A DNA stretch of 64,000 bases from Tenericutes bacterium MO-XQ (GTDB taxonomy: Bacteria > Bacillota_I > Bacilli_A > Acholeplasmatales > Acholeplasmataceae). A program made the translations under genes and the position numbers. Numbering within the stretch: the stretch's first letter is position 1; each line of letters begins with the position of its first letter. Below are positions 33,400 to 43,700 of this stretch, one piece after another. A model generated the notes under the pieces. That model made no database searches. It saw only the letters and a program-made list of their open reading frames with translations, and was not told the origin of the DNA. Location: contig CP017948.1 of assembly GCA_002838185.1 (NCBI GenBank), positions 1,674,001 to 1,738,000 of the forward strand. Direction: 5' to 3'.

Positions 33400-34499
33400 T
33401 ATTTCTTAGCCCCCATTCTGATTTGTGGATCAATGATGCCATAAGTTAAGTCAACGATTAATACAGTTGTTAAACCGATGATTCCATAGAAAGCACTTGA
33501 TGCCATGATAACATTATAATCATAGTTACCTGAAGCTAGCGCTTGTAGGGTTACACGACCAACTCCTGGAATACCATAAACTCTTTCTAGAATGAATGAA
33601 CCGCCTAGTAAAGCAGCAAACGAACTAATGATAATTGGTACCATTGGTACTAAAGAGTTTCTAATCGCATGTCTTAAGACAGCTTGTGTATGACTTAAAC
33701 CTTTTGTTTTTGCAAGTAAAACGAACTCCGATGTTAAAACCTCAGAAAGTTCAGCACGAAGTAAACGTGTTAGACCAGCAATCGCAGGTAGCCCACCAGC
33801 AATGACAGGAATCACGAAACCTTCAGCAATTTCCCAGAAGCCTTGTAAAGCAATAAGTGGGAATCTCGATGGCAATAAACCACCTGTCTGATAACTTAAT
33901 AATATAATAAGCAGTAAACTGAATACTAAAGATGGCACGGATAAAAATAGCATAACTACAATTTGCATAATGTTATCTACAATCGTATCCTTTTTTAGTG
34001 CTGCAATGATACCAAATGTAAAACCAAATGGTAGATAAAAAATTAACGTTGCTAGGTTTAAATAGAACGTTATTGGCATTCTTTCAGCAATAATTTTAAA
34101 TGCGGGATAATTTACTCTAACTTTTGTTGATGTACCCCAATCCCATTCTCCAACGACATTATTCAACCAGCTCAGATATTGTTGAGGTATCGGAACTCGA
34201 TAGAATATCTTTAAAACATTACTATCATTTACAGGTTCAACTGTAAAGACTGTTTCATTGATTTCTGGGTTTGTAGATCTAATTCTGTTGAACTCAGCTA
34301 CTTCATCTTGATCGTTCTTATCATAATATTCAACAGTATAGTATCCGTCAGAGACTTGTTTTTCTAACCATGTGTCTTTTTCTTCATTTTTAGTCGGTGG
34401 ATATTCAGGGGCTAGCTTCAACAACACAAAGGTAATTGTTAGTGTTGTGAAGAGGATTACGAATATCCAAAGGACTCTTTGAATAATGTATTTTGTCAT
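33399..34499 (-). CDS. oppB: Oligopeptide ABC transporter permease OppB
   Basis: A 366-residue permease with N-terminal helix (about 7-29), an external segment somewhat longer than usual (about 30-140, charged), and five more helices. The EAA loop SEFVLLAKTKGLSHTQAVLRHAIRNS region (core AKTKGLS) and PGVGRVTLQAL confirm OppB. It forms the channel with OppC. A TATAAT lies 50 bases upstream, so it may have a promoter of its own in the 200-base gap after oppA. Confidence 0.95.
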   Translation of the reverse strand: MTKYIIQRVLWIFVILFTTLTITFVLLKLAPEYPPTKNEEKDTWLEKQVSDGYYTVEYYDKNDQDEVAEFNRIRSTNPEINETVFTVEPVNDSNVLKIFYRVPIPQQYLSWLNNVVGEWDWGTSTKVRVNYPAFKIIAERMPITFYLNLATLIFYLPFGFTFGIIAALKKDTIVDNIMQIVVMLFLSVPSLVFSLLLIILLSYQTGGLLPSRFPLIALQGFWEIAEGFVIPVIAGGLPAIAGLTRLLRAELSEVLTSEFVLLAKTKGLSHTQAVLRHAIRNSLVPMVPIIISSFAALLGGSFILERVYGIPGVGRVTLQALASGNYDYNVIMASSAFYGIIGLTTVLIVDLTYGIIDPQIRMGAKK

Positions 34500-34625
34500 T
34501 TCATCTCTTCCTTACTTTTTTTTATAATTATATCATAATTCATGTGTTATTACACCATATTTATTACTGAAAATAGAATAAATATAATAATGATAGCACA
34601 TAAATTAGATATTAAAAGCGTAATA

Positions 34626-34663
34626 AGGGGGGCCATATATAAAGTATAGATTATGGCTCCCCT
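34626..34663 (-). other. Stable hairpin between oppA and oppB
   Basis: A 12-pair stem (34626-34637 with 34652-34663, GC-rich GGGG/CCCC core) without a strong T run, 38 bases after the oppA stop. It probably terminates part of the transcripts or protects oppA mRNA, allowing more binding protein than permease. Confidence 0.65.
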
Positions 34664-34701
34664 ATTATACTTATTTAATTTTGTAAAATTAACTTACTTT
34701 T

Positions 34702-37700
34702 TTAGTAATACCATTTAACACCAATATAGCGACCATCGAAGTTGTAAACTCCAAAGCCTTCATTCCAAACTCCACCTTCACCATCATTAATTTGTACGGC
34801 ATAGAATTCAGCATAAGCTACAGGAACTTCAATGTCTGCTGCGATAGCAGCGATATTATCTAAATCAGTACCTTCCATGATTACATGTACAGCAATTTCA
34901 GCGTCAGTAAGTGGACCAACAGCTTCAATCAACTGATATGAACCTAAAGCAACTTGGATTGCATCAAATGCACTTGCAGAATACTCATATTCAGCATATA
35001 GTGTATAGAAATCACCTAGTTTAGCGATAACAACAACAACACCTGATCCGTCTGCTTCTTGAACATCTTTAGCATATAATGCATCAGCACCTACTTCAGC
35101 AGCTTCTTCAGCTAATGTCATACCAACGAGATTTACATGAATTAATAAATCATCAGTTGTAGTAGTTGTAGTAGTTTCATAATCTGCTAATATAGCAGCT
35201 TCACTATTTTGAACATTAACTGTGTAACGGTCGTATAGTTTATATTTTCCATCTTCTTCAGATACTAAGAATAAGATTTGAACGCCTTCATCAGTTGTGA
35301 TTAGACGAGCAACTAATGAATCTACACCCATTTCTGCAGCTTTAGAAGCTAATGATTGACCTAAATCAAATTCAGCAACAGCAGCACCATCAACGTTTGT
35401 ATCAATAACAACTTCTTCAACAGCTAAGATAGCTTCGATTAATTCATTAGCACTTGTCCATGAAGATTGACCTAATTCAACACCATCTTTAACAAAAGTT
35501 TCTTCAACTAATGCTGTAATTAATGCGTTATAGCCCCATCTTTCATATACTAATTCACCATCTAAGTTTTCGTAAGCAACTGGAATAAGTGGAGTTGTAG
35601 TATCAATACCCCAGTTAAGAGTAAATCCACCACGGTTATCATCACTAAATACGTCTAAGAAACTTGGAGCATCTAATAATGAACCACTAATACCACCAAT
35701 ACCTAAGTCAGTAGCACCAGTCATCATATAGTCATAATAGTTGTTAGGGAATGCAACGTCTTGAACATTAATAACGATCTTAACGAAGTTTTCATCATCA
35801 ACTAATAATTCTTCATATTGTTCTTTAATGTTTGCGATCATAGCTTGTGCATTTGTATTACCGCTTGAAGCGTAAGTTAATAATAATTCTACTTCTTCAT
35901 AGTTACTTGCAGAACCTGCAGTATAGTAACCGTCAGCAATACCCATAGCAACAGCTTCTTTGAATAATTCTAATGCAACATCTGGGAAGTAACCATAAGA
36001 GCTACCACCAAAATCAGTAACAATCTTAGCACCAGCTTCACCACCACGTACTGATAAACCTGATTCACCATCTAAGAAGTATGTAGAAGCGAATAATGTA
36101 AACGCTGGTAAGTAAGTACCTACAACGTTAACTGCAGCTTCATAACGGTCGAAACCATACATTAAAGCTTGTCTCATTTCAGTATACATCAAGATTGGTT
36201 CTGGTACATAAGTTTCATCAATTACGTTACCAGGAGTGTTAGCAATATATTCATCTCTAGCATCTGTAGTACCAAATGCATTGATTTGTAATCTCCAAGT
36301 TGTAGCTTGTGGAGCTACCTTAACTCTTGGGTCATTTGCATAATTGTCAAGTTCTGATGAAGGTAATGATGCACTTTCTAAACGACCAGCGATGAATTCT
36401 TGGAATACTTGGTTAGAGTCATCGATAAAAGTAAATTGTTGACCAGTAAAATGATACATATCAGTATCTGGATGTAAAGTATTTTTCTTGAACACTAATA
36501 ATTGTCCTGGAGTCCATGTTTCAAGGTAGTAAACACCACTTGAAGCAACATCTGCTGGACCTGCACCATAAGTACCACCATCATCTGGATCACCTAGTGC
36601 TTCGAATAATTGTTGGTTGATTGGAGTTAAAACGCCACCAGCAAATCCGTACAATACGTCAAATGCAGCTTTGTCTGATTCATATTCTAGTTCAATAGTA
36701 TAATCATCAAGTAACTTAATACCAACTTCGTCCCATGTAGCATCACCAGTTAAATATTCAGCAGCATTCTTAATACCTTGAGATACAAAGTCGCCACCAC
36801 CAGTTCTAGCTCTGAACCAGTCATTATCAAGTGCATACTTCCAAGTCCATAGATAGTCATTAGCGTCTAAAGTAGTATAATCACCACTTAAAGCTGTTAA
36901 GTTTGTATCTGGATGGAATTTCCATTCAAGATCATCTCTTAATGTGATTGTCCATTTTCTAGCATAAGTCTTACCATTGATTTCTTCACCATTAACAGGT
37001 TGTGGTAATGATTCAGCTAATTCTGGAAGAATTTCATAACCAGTTTTTGTTGAATCAAAGAAGAAATTGTATAATCCACCTTTGAATAAATCAACAAAAT
37101 CTGAAGTTGCTGAGTCATCAGCGTTCCATGGATTTAATGATGTTGGGTCAGTGCTATAAGCAGCTCTCCAAGTGTATTCTCCAGCATTACCATAAGTTGA
37201 TCCATACATTAATACGTTTGAATCATCTTCGCTAAATTGTGAGAATCCTGTACCAAATCCTAAAACACCATTATAAGTTGGGCTGAATAATTGTGTTCTT
37301 TCAGAATACATAACTCTGTTAGCACCTGTATATAGTGGTACCCCAGCGTATACGTTTTCTAATAGATAACGTTCAGCTGCTGCGAATAAAATATCTTTTT
37401 GTTCCGCAGGTAATTTAGATAAATCAACTCCACCTAAATATTGTGCAAGTGGGTAATCCTCTAAAGCACGATCACTAACTGTTACACTTCTAGTTGCAGT
37501 AGCGACGTTACCAGCGCTATCTTCAACTTCGTAAACCACAGTGTAGTTACCTACTTCTTCATTGTTAACGTTATTTGTTTTAACAACGATATCAGCAGTT
37601 AAATCTCCGTCTTCTTCGTCTGTAGCGCTAACTCCAGCAAGTGGGTCAAATTCATCGAATAATACGATTGCTACAGCGCTAGTTCCTGAGAATGTTGGTT

Positions 37701-37800
37701 TAGCATCAACAACTTCAGGTTCGTCTTCACCACATGCAACTACAGTGAGTGCAGTAAGTAAAAGAATAAATACAACAAGCAATTTTTTTGGAAATTTCAT
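34702..37800 (-). CDS. oppA: Oligopeptide-binding lipoprotein OppA with added Ig-like and repeat domains
   Basis: A 1032-residue solute-binding lipoprotein (lipobox TVVAC, Cys23). Residues about 34-110 form an Ig-like domain (FDEFDPLAGVSATDEEDGDL, NYTVVYEVEDSAGNVAT). The SBP family-5 core covers about 150-790 (STDPTSLNPWNADD, KWTITLRDDLEWKFHPD). The last 230 residues are three degenerate repeats of about 70-80 residues (see findings), not usual in OppA. It captures peptides for OppBCDF. It has a strong promoter with a cre-like site upstream. A Thr-rich linker (TTTTTT) separates repeats 1 and 2. Confidence 0.93.
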   Translation of the reverse strand: MKFPKKLLVVFILLLTALTVVACGEDEPEVVDAKPTFSGTSAVAIVLFDEFDPLAGVSATDEEDGDLTADIVVKTNNVNNEEVGNYTVVYEVEDSAGNVATATRSVTVSDRALEDYPLAQYLGGVDLSKLPAEQKDILFAAAERYLLENVYAGVPLYTGANRVMYSERTQLFSPTYNGVLGFGTGFSQFSEDDSNVLMYGSTYGNAGEYTWRAAYSTDPTSLNPWNADDSATSDFVDLFKGGLYNFFFDSTKTGYEILPELAESLPQPVNGEEINGKTYARKWTITLRDDLEWKFHPDTNLTALSGDYTTLDANDYLWTWKYALDNDWFRARTGGGDFVSQGIKNAAEYLTGDATWDEVGIKLLDDYTIELEYESDKAAFDVLYGFAGGVLTPINQQLFEALGDPDDGGTYGAGPADVASSGVYYLETWTPGQLLVFKKNTLHPDTDMYHFTGQQFTFIDDSNQVFQEFIAGRLESASLPSSELDNYANDPRVKVAPQATTWRLQINAFGTTDARDEYIANTPGNVIDETYVPEPILMYTEMRQALMYGFDRYEAAVNVVGTYLPAFTLFASTYFLDGESGLSVRGGEAGAKIVTDFGGSSYGYFPDVALELFKEAVAMGIADGYYTAGSASNYEEVELLLTYASSGNTNAQAMIANIKEQYEELLVDDENFVKIVINVQDVAFPNNYYDYMMTGATDLGIGGISGSLLDAPSFLDVFSDDNRGGFTLNWGIDTTTPLIPVAYENLDGELVYERWGYNALITALVEETFVKDGVELGQSSWTSANELIEAILAVEEVVIDTNVDGAAVAEFDLGQSLASKAAEMGVDSLVARLITTDEGVQILFLVSEEDGKYKLYDRYTVNVQNSEAAILADYETTTTTTTDDLLIHVNLVGMTLAEEAAEVGADALYAKDVQEADGSGVVVVIAKLGDFYTLYAEYEYSASAFDAIQVALGSYQLIEAVGPLTDAEIAVHVIMEGTDLDNIAAIAADIEVPVAYAEFYAVQINDGEGGVWNEGFGVYNFDGRYIGVKWYY

Positions 37801-37838
37801 TTTCTCTCTCCTTTTCTTTTGAAAATTGATTATGTTTA

Positions 37839-37867
37839 ATTATACCAAAAAATATTTAAAAGTACAA
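37839..37867 (-). promoter_or_regulatory. oppA promoter
   Basis: Minus strand TTGTAC (37867-37862), 17-base spacer, TGGTATAAT with TATAAT at 37844-37839. Confidence 0.8.
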
Positions 37868-37887
37868 TATCAAGCGAAAAAACTACT

Positions 37888-37901
37888 TGAAAACGTTTTC
37901 T
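37888..37901. promoter_or_regulatory. cre-like site upstream of oppA
   Basis: TGAAAACGTTTTCT differs from the CcpA cre consensus only in the last base. It is centred about 62 bases before the predicted start site, a position where CcpA usually activates. The functional role is inference. Confidence 0.55.
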
Positions 37902-37953
37902 GGTGCATATAATTCAAACACTTTCTAAATTATTTCATGTTTTTTTTACAATT

Positions 37954-40590
37954 TTATGCAACTTCAGCTAATATATCTAATATTTTTTGAGCATTATATA
38001 AATCTGGAGTAAATAAATCATAATCAGGTTCGATACCAAACTCGTTATGATGATATACATATGGATCTTCATCAGTTCCTGAGCCTGTACGATATGCACT
38101 CACATTATTCGAACTCATTGTAAATGCTGTACCATTTGGTAATAATATTGGAGTGATTGACGAAGCACCACCACCAGATTGAACACCAATAACAGGACCC
38201 AAATTATTCTCTTTAAATATAGTCGCTAATGAGTTCGCTGCACTAAATGTAACTCTTGATGTTAATAATGACCATTTTAAATTGGGATAAGTAGGTACAC
38301 CATTAATAACAACATAGTTACTAGAAGTTCCACCTGTATCATTATCAATACCAGAGACTCTAAATGGTTGATCAGTAACAAATCCAACGATTCTATATAA
38401 TGCTCCTACATTTCCACCAGTATTATATGTTAGATCGATAGTAACGCTTTCTAAAACATTAGTTTCAGCTAATACTTGTTCCATCGTATATTCCATATAG
38501 ATTGCACTATCTGCATCAATCAAATATTGTACATCCATAGGTACTGGCCAAGATGCTGCATAACTTACTGGAAGATCATCTGCAACTCCAATGTATAATA
38601 AATCATATCCTGCATCATATCCTAATAAAACCATGTAATCTACATTATCTACAGTCTTTTTGTAATATCCGCCTGCTTTACTTGGATAGCTTGTCGGTTC
38701 TTGAACTAATTCATAGCCAAAATCAACTAAAGCTTGCTTATATGTTTCTACATAAGACAATTCAGAACCTTTAATCAATAGTTCCAATAAGGCTGTATCT
38801 TGTGATGAACTATTATAATAATAAAATTTACTACCAGATGTTACTGGAGGTAATATTGTACTACCATCGTCTACATCAAAAATATCAGCAACTGCACTAG
38901 GATCATGAAGAAGTGTTTCTTCAATATCTGCAGTGACAAATCCATCTAAGGTAATAACAACACTTGTTTTAGCATCATCTAAGAACCAATAGTTTGGTCT
39001 ACTATCTCCCCAAACAGTTTCGATAACATCTTGAACATCCCATAAACCATCGTTACTTGTATACCCATACCATGCTTGACCTCTAGTACCTAATTGTGAG
39101 ATGGCACTTAATATGGGACCTTCATACGTTGGATCATTATAATAAGAAGGATATCCATAACTGGTATGAAGCTCATCTATTTCCTTATAAATAAAATTAA
39201 ATAGTGAGTTGTCAAAGTTTCTCGCATCAGTTGTCAAAAGCCCATCCAAATTATTCATTAATACATCTTTATATGTTTCTACATTTCTTATATCTTTTAA
39301 ACCATAGAAGTAATCTAAATCAAACGCTAACATATTATAATTATGAATGGCTAAGTCAACTGGAAGTGATTCTCCATTTGCAGAACTTGTCTTCATTGTC
39401 ATATACTCATCAGATTCTGCATCTGGTAATGAATAAATACCAAATAATCCATCTTGGTTGTAGTACACATTATAGTAACTAGAACCAGCAAAAAGTTGGT
39501 TCACTACATAATAAGGAAGCAAAATCTCATTATTATACATCACCATATCTAAATTATATAAACTTAAATCATATACAATATCATCTCCTTCATCAAATGA
39601 TGCATCTGGATTATTGTAATCATAATCGATATGTCTACCATAATTTGTTTCAGTTGTATAAACATATGCCCAGTAAAATCCTGGATCATTTGTTGTGATG
39701 GTTTGATTAGAAACATCAAGTGTGACGATTAAATCATATGTTTCATCGAAATCTTTATCATAATATTGATAAAATATCTCTAATGAATCTGTATCTTGAG
39801 TAAATGTAAACATGACATCTGGGTCAACAAATCCTTCAAGCAATCCTAAGAAATCAACTACATTAACATAAGGAACATGTCCTTCATTCTCAAAATAAAG
39901 ATTAATTTGTCCATCAGCAACATCATATTCTGTCGTTAAGTTGGTAAAATCAACAGTTCTCACTGTTTCAATCACTACAGGTTCATAAACTGGAATGGTT
40001 ACATCAATCATTTCCTTAACTGTCGTACCATTAAGTTTAAAAGTTGCTTCTATCTGTTGAGTCTCAGATTCAGATCCTTCATATAAAGGTAATATAAGTC
40101 CATAAAAAGATACATTATCAGCACTTGTTTTCCAGGTTATTCGACTACCATTAGTTCCTCTTGTCGAAAGATTTAGTTGATAATCACTTAAATATAGATT
40201 ATCTTTAACTTCTTGAATATCAAGTTCAATTAATTCTTGATCTGTAGGTCCTACTTCTTCCCATAAAGCTGTCAAAGTTATGTCAGCTGTTACTAAAGTT
40301 TGAAAATCATAGGCAACATTCGAATCATCAAGGTACCAGTAAACAAAAGTAAATCCTTCTTTTGTTGGATCAGTTGGTTCTGATACAGCAGTTTCTTCAT
40401 CTACAGTAACTGCTTCAACTGAACTACCTCCATCTGAATCAAATGTCACCACATATGTGATTGGGTCTACAGGGTCCGTTGGATCCGTAGGATCATTAGG
40501 GTCTTCTCCAGTTTCACATGCAACTAATGTAAAGATTAAAAGTAACATGAAGATACTAAAAGAAAACTTTTTAATAAAAGTTTGTGTCAT
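37954..40590 (-). CDS. Large S41-like peptidase lipoprotein
   Basis: An 878-residue lipoprotein (lipobox LVAC, then a Pro/Asp/Thr linker). Residues about 45-112 are an InlB B-type repeat (VVTFDSDGGSSVEAVTVDEE, GFTFVYWYLDD). An Ig-like region (about 120-205) follows, then a long middle region. The C-terminal third resembles an S41 tail-specific peptidase: VTIDLTYNTGGNVGALYRIV, the Ser in LTSRVTFSAANSLATIF, and GVQSGGGASS. It probably degrades extracellular polypeptides for the neighbouring Opp system. The full catalytic dyad was not proven. It is separated from oppA by 153 bases without a terminator. Confidence 0.75.
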   Translation of the reverse strand: MTQTFIKKFSFSIFMLLLIFTLVACETGEDPNDPTDPTDPVDPITYVVTFDSDGGSSVEAVTVDEETAVSEPTDPTKEGFTFVYWYLDDSNVAYDFQTLVTADITLTALWEEVGPTDQELIELDIQEVKDNLYLSDYQLNLSTRGTNGSRITWKTSADNVSFYGLILPLYEGSESETQQIEATFKLNGTTVKEMIDVTIPVYEPVVIETVRTVDFTNLTTEYDVADGQINLYFENEGHVPYVNVVDFLGLLEGFVDPDVMFTFTQDTDSLEIFYQYYDKDFDETYDLIVTLDVSNQTITTNDPGFYWAYVYTTETNYGRHIDYDYNNPDASFDEGDDIVYDLSLYNLDMVMYNNEILLPYYVVNQLFAGSSYYNVYYNQDGLFGIYSLPDAESDEYMTMKTSSANGESLPVDLAIHNYNMLAFDLDYFYGLKDIRNVETYKDVLMNNLDGLLTTDARNFDNSLFNFIYKEIDELHTSYGYPSYYNDPTYEGPILSAISQLGTRGQAWYGYTSNDGLWDVQDVIETVWGDSRPNYWFLDDAKTSVVITLDGFVTADIEETLLHDPSAVADIFDVDDGSTILPPVTSGSKFYYYNSSSQDTALLELLIKGSELSYVETYKQALVDFGYELVQEPTSYPSKAGGYYKKTVDNVDYMVLLGYDAGYDLLYIGVADDLPVSYAASWPVPMDVQYLIDADSAIYMEYTMEQVLAETNVLESVTIDLTYNTGGNVGALYRIVGFVTDQPFRVSGIDNDTGGTSSNYVVINGVPTYPNLKWSLLTSRVTFSAANSLATIFKENNLGPVIGVQSGGGASSITPILLPNGTAFTMSSNNVSAYRTGSGTDEDPYVYHHNEFGIEPDYDLFTPDLYNAQKILDILAEVA

Positions 40591-40664
40591 GTATAAATTT
40601 CCTTTCTGTTATTCTTTTATATTATTTTAATCTTTTTTATCTAAAAGTCAAAACTTTTTTAATA

Positions 40665-40701
40665 AAAAAACTGTATCATGCATAGCATCATACAGTTTTT
40701 T
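40665..40701 (-). terminator. PFOR operon terminator
   Basis: A long stem (AAAAACTGTAT, one mismatch, ATGC, against GCAT, mismatch, ATACAGTTTTT) and T run on the minus strand, 17 bases after the PFOR stop. Confidence 0.9.
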
Positions 40702-40717
40702 ACATTGTTTTTACTTT

Positions 40718-43700
40718 TTATTCTTGATCAAGTGAGTAATCCATTGCAAGGTATCTTTGATACATCTTCCAACGTTTCTTCGCATCTTGCATGTTCTTAT
40801 CTAATAATTCAGCAGCATGATCTGGGTTGATTTGTGCAAGTTGTGAGTATCTTGCTTCATTAAGTAGATAGTCATGATATTTATCCCATACAGGAGGTCT
40901 TGAGTCAACTTGGAATGGATTCTTACCTTCAACTTCTCTTCTTGGGTCGAATCTAAATGTTGGCCAATATCCACATTCAACTGCTAATTTACCTTGAGCA
41001 GCAGAATTTGTTAACCCACCCTTGATTCCATGTTCAATACATGGTGAGTATGCGATAACGATTGATGGACCATCATAGCTTTCAGCTTCTTTCATTGCTT
41101 TAACAACTTGAGCTTGTGAAGCACCTGAAGATACTTGAGCAACATAAACATGTCCATAGCTCATAGCGATTGCAGCTAAGTCTTTTTTCTTCGTGTTCTT
41201 ACCAGCAGCTGTAAACTTAGCAATTGATCCTGTTGGAGCTGATTTAGATGATTGACCACCAGTGTTTGAATAAACTTCAGTATCTAATACTAAGATATTA
41301 ACGTCTTCAGCATTTGCCATAACATGGTCAATACCACCGTAACCAATATCGTAAGCCCAACCGTCTCCACCAACGATCCATTGTGAAACTTTCACAAAGT
41401 AGTCTTTGATGTCAAGTAAGTCTTTTGCGAATGGTTTATCAATCTTTTCAAGTTCTTTAACCATTTCTGGTTTTAATCTTCTTGTGATTGATGCATCTTT
41501 TCTATTTTCAATCCATTCTTTAGCTAATGCTTGAAGTGATTCAGGCATTTCTTCCATATGGTCAGCTAATAATGTTTGAACTCTATCTCTTACTGTTTCA
41601 TAAGCGATTCTCATACCGAAACCAAACTCAGCATTATCTTCGAATAATGAGTTTGCCCATGCTGGACCAAAGCCTTCAGCATTTGTCGTATATGGAGTTG
41701 CAGGGAATGATCCACCATAAATTGATGAACATCCTGTTGCATTTGCAATCACTAAATGATCTCCATAAAGTTGAGTAAGTGCTTTAATGTATGGTGTTTC
41801 ACCACATCCAGCACATGCTCCAGAGAATTCAAATAGAGGTTGTCTGAAACTTAAGTTCTTAGGATTGTTATCTCCTAAATCTTTATATGTAACTTCATTG
41901 AAGAAATAATCTGCAGTTTCTTGGCTACCTTTAGCAAGTTCATCACCAATTGGTACCATTGCAAGTGATTTTTCTTTTGTAGGACATACTTCAACACAGA
42001 CACCACATTCTGTACAGTCAAGTGTTGATACTTGAATTGAGAATTTGTAGCCTGCCATATCTTTACCTTTAGCGTCAATGAATTTAGCGCCTTCCGGTGC
42101 GTTAGCTGCTTCTTGATCATCTGCTAAGAATGATCTAATAACACCATGTGGACATGCGAACACACATTGGTTACATTGAATACAGTTTTCACTTCTCCAT
42201 TCAGGAACGTAATTAGCGATACCACGTTTTTCATAAGCTGAAGCACCATTTTCCATGTGTGCATCTTCATATCCTAAGAATGCAGATACTGGAAGTGAAT
42301 CCCCTTCAATCGCGTTAACGATATCAGCAATTTTCTTAACGAAATCTGGACGGTTGTCGTTTGCAGCTTCTGCTTCATCAGTAAGTGTAGCCCATTCTGG
42401 TTTTACATCAACTTTAACGATGTGTTTATATCCAGCATCGATTGCTTCTTCATTAAGCTTAACGATTGCATCACCTTTACGGCCATAAGTCTTCTTCGCA
42501 TAAGCTTTCATTAATTCATTAGCTTTTTCTGCGTCCATTAAGTGTTCATTTAATTTAAAGAATGCAGATTGCATGATTGTATTGATACGACGACCTAATC
42601 CAATTTCATAAGCTAAGTCAACAGCATTGATGATATAGAAGTTAGCTTTTTTAATTGCTAATTGACGTTTAACCTTATTAGGTAATAACGTTTCAATATC
42701 TTCTGCAGGTGTTTGTGTATTAAGTAAGAATGTTCCACCTTGCTTTAATCCTTTTAACATATCATATTTTCTTAGATAAGTATCTGTAGAACATGATACG
42801 AAGTTAGGATAGTTAACTAAGTAAGTTGAACGAATTGGCTTGTCAGAAAATCTTAAGTGCATACGTGTTACACCACCAGCTTTTTTAGAGTCATATGACG
42901 CATAAGCTTGTGAATATAAATCTGTATTATCGCCGATAATCTTAGTAATATTCTTAGAAGCCCCAACTGTACCATCAGAACCTAATCCGAAGAATAATAA
43001 TTCTGTTGTGTTAGCATCAGTTAAGTCTAATGTCTTATCATAAGTAATTGATGTATGTGTAACATCATCATCAATACCGATGGTGAATTGATCTTTTTGA
43101 GCACCAGCCATGTTCTCAAATACTGAGACAACCATTGATGGTGTTGTATCTTTTGATGATAATCCGTAAACGCCACCTAAAATCATTGGTGCATCATCAG
43201 AATTATAGTAAACAGATTTAACATCTAAGTATAATGGGTTGCCAGTTGCTCCTGGTTCCATTGTTCTGTCTAACACTGTAATTCTCTTAACAGTCTTAGG
43301 CATTTTGTCTAAGAAATACTTAGTACTAAATGGTCTATATAAATGAACAGTTAGTAAACCAACTTTCTTGCCTTTACCTACTAAATAATCAATTGATTGT
43401 TTAGCTGATTCACACACAGAACCCATAGCGATGATAACATCAGTTGCATCTTTATCACCATAATAAGTAAATGGTGCATAATCTCTACCAGTCACCTTAG
43501 AGATTTCTTGCATGTACTCATTAACGATGTCAGGTACTTGTGCATAGTGTGACGATTGCAATACCTTAGTTTGGAAATATACGTCATCACTTTGAGCTGT
43601 ACCACGAGTCACAGGTCTTTCAGGATTCAATCCTTTTTGTCTGAACTTCGCAACAGCTTCTTTATCTAATAAACGATCAAATACTTCATAATCTAATACT

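Noticed and set aside
39204-39482. Plus-strand open frames inside opp, S41 and PFOR genes
   Set aside because: They lack ribosome sites, have biased compositions mirroring the opposite strand, and sit inside long conserved genes.
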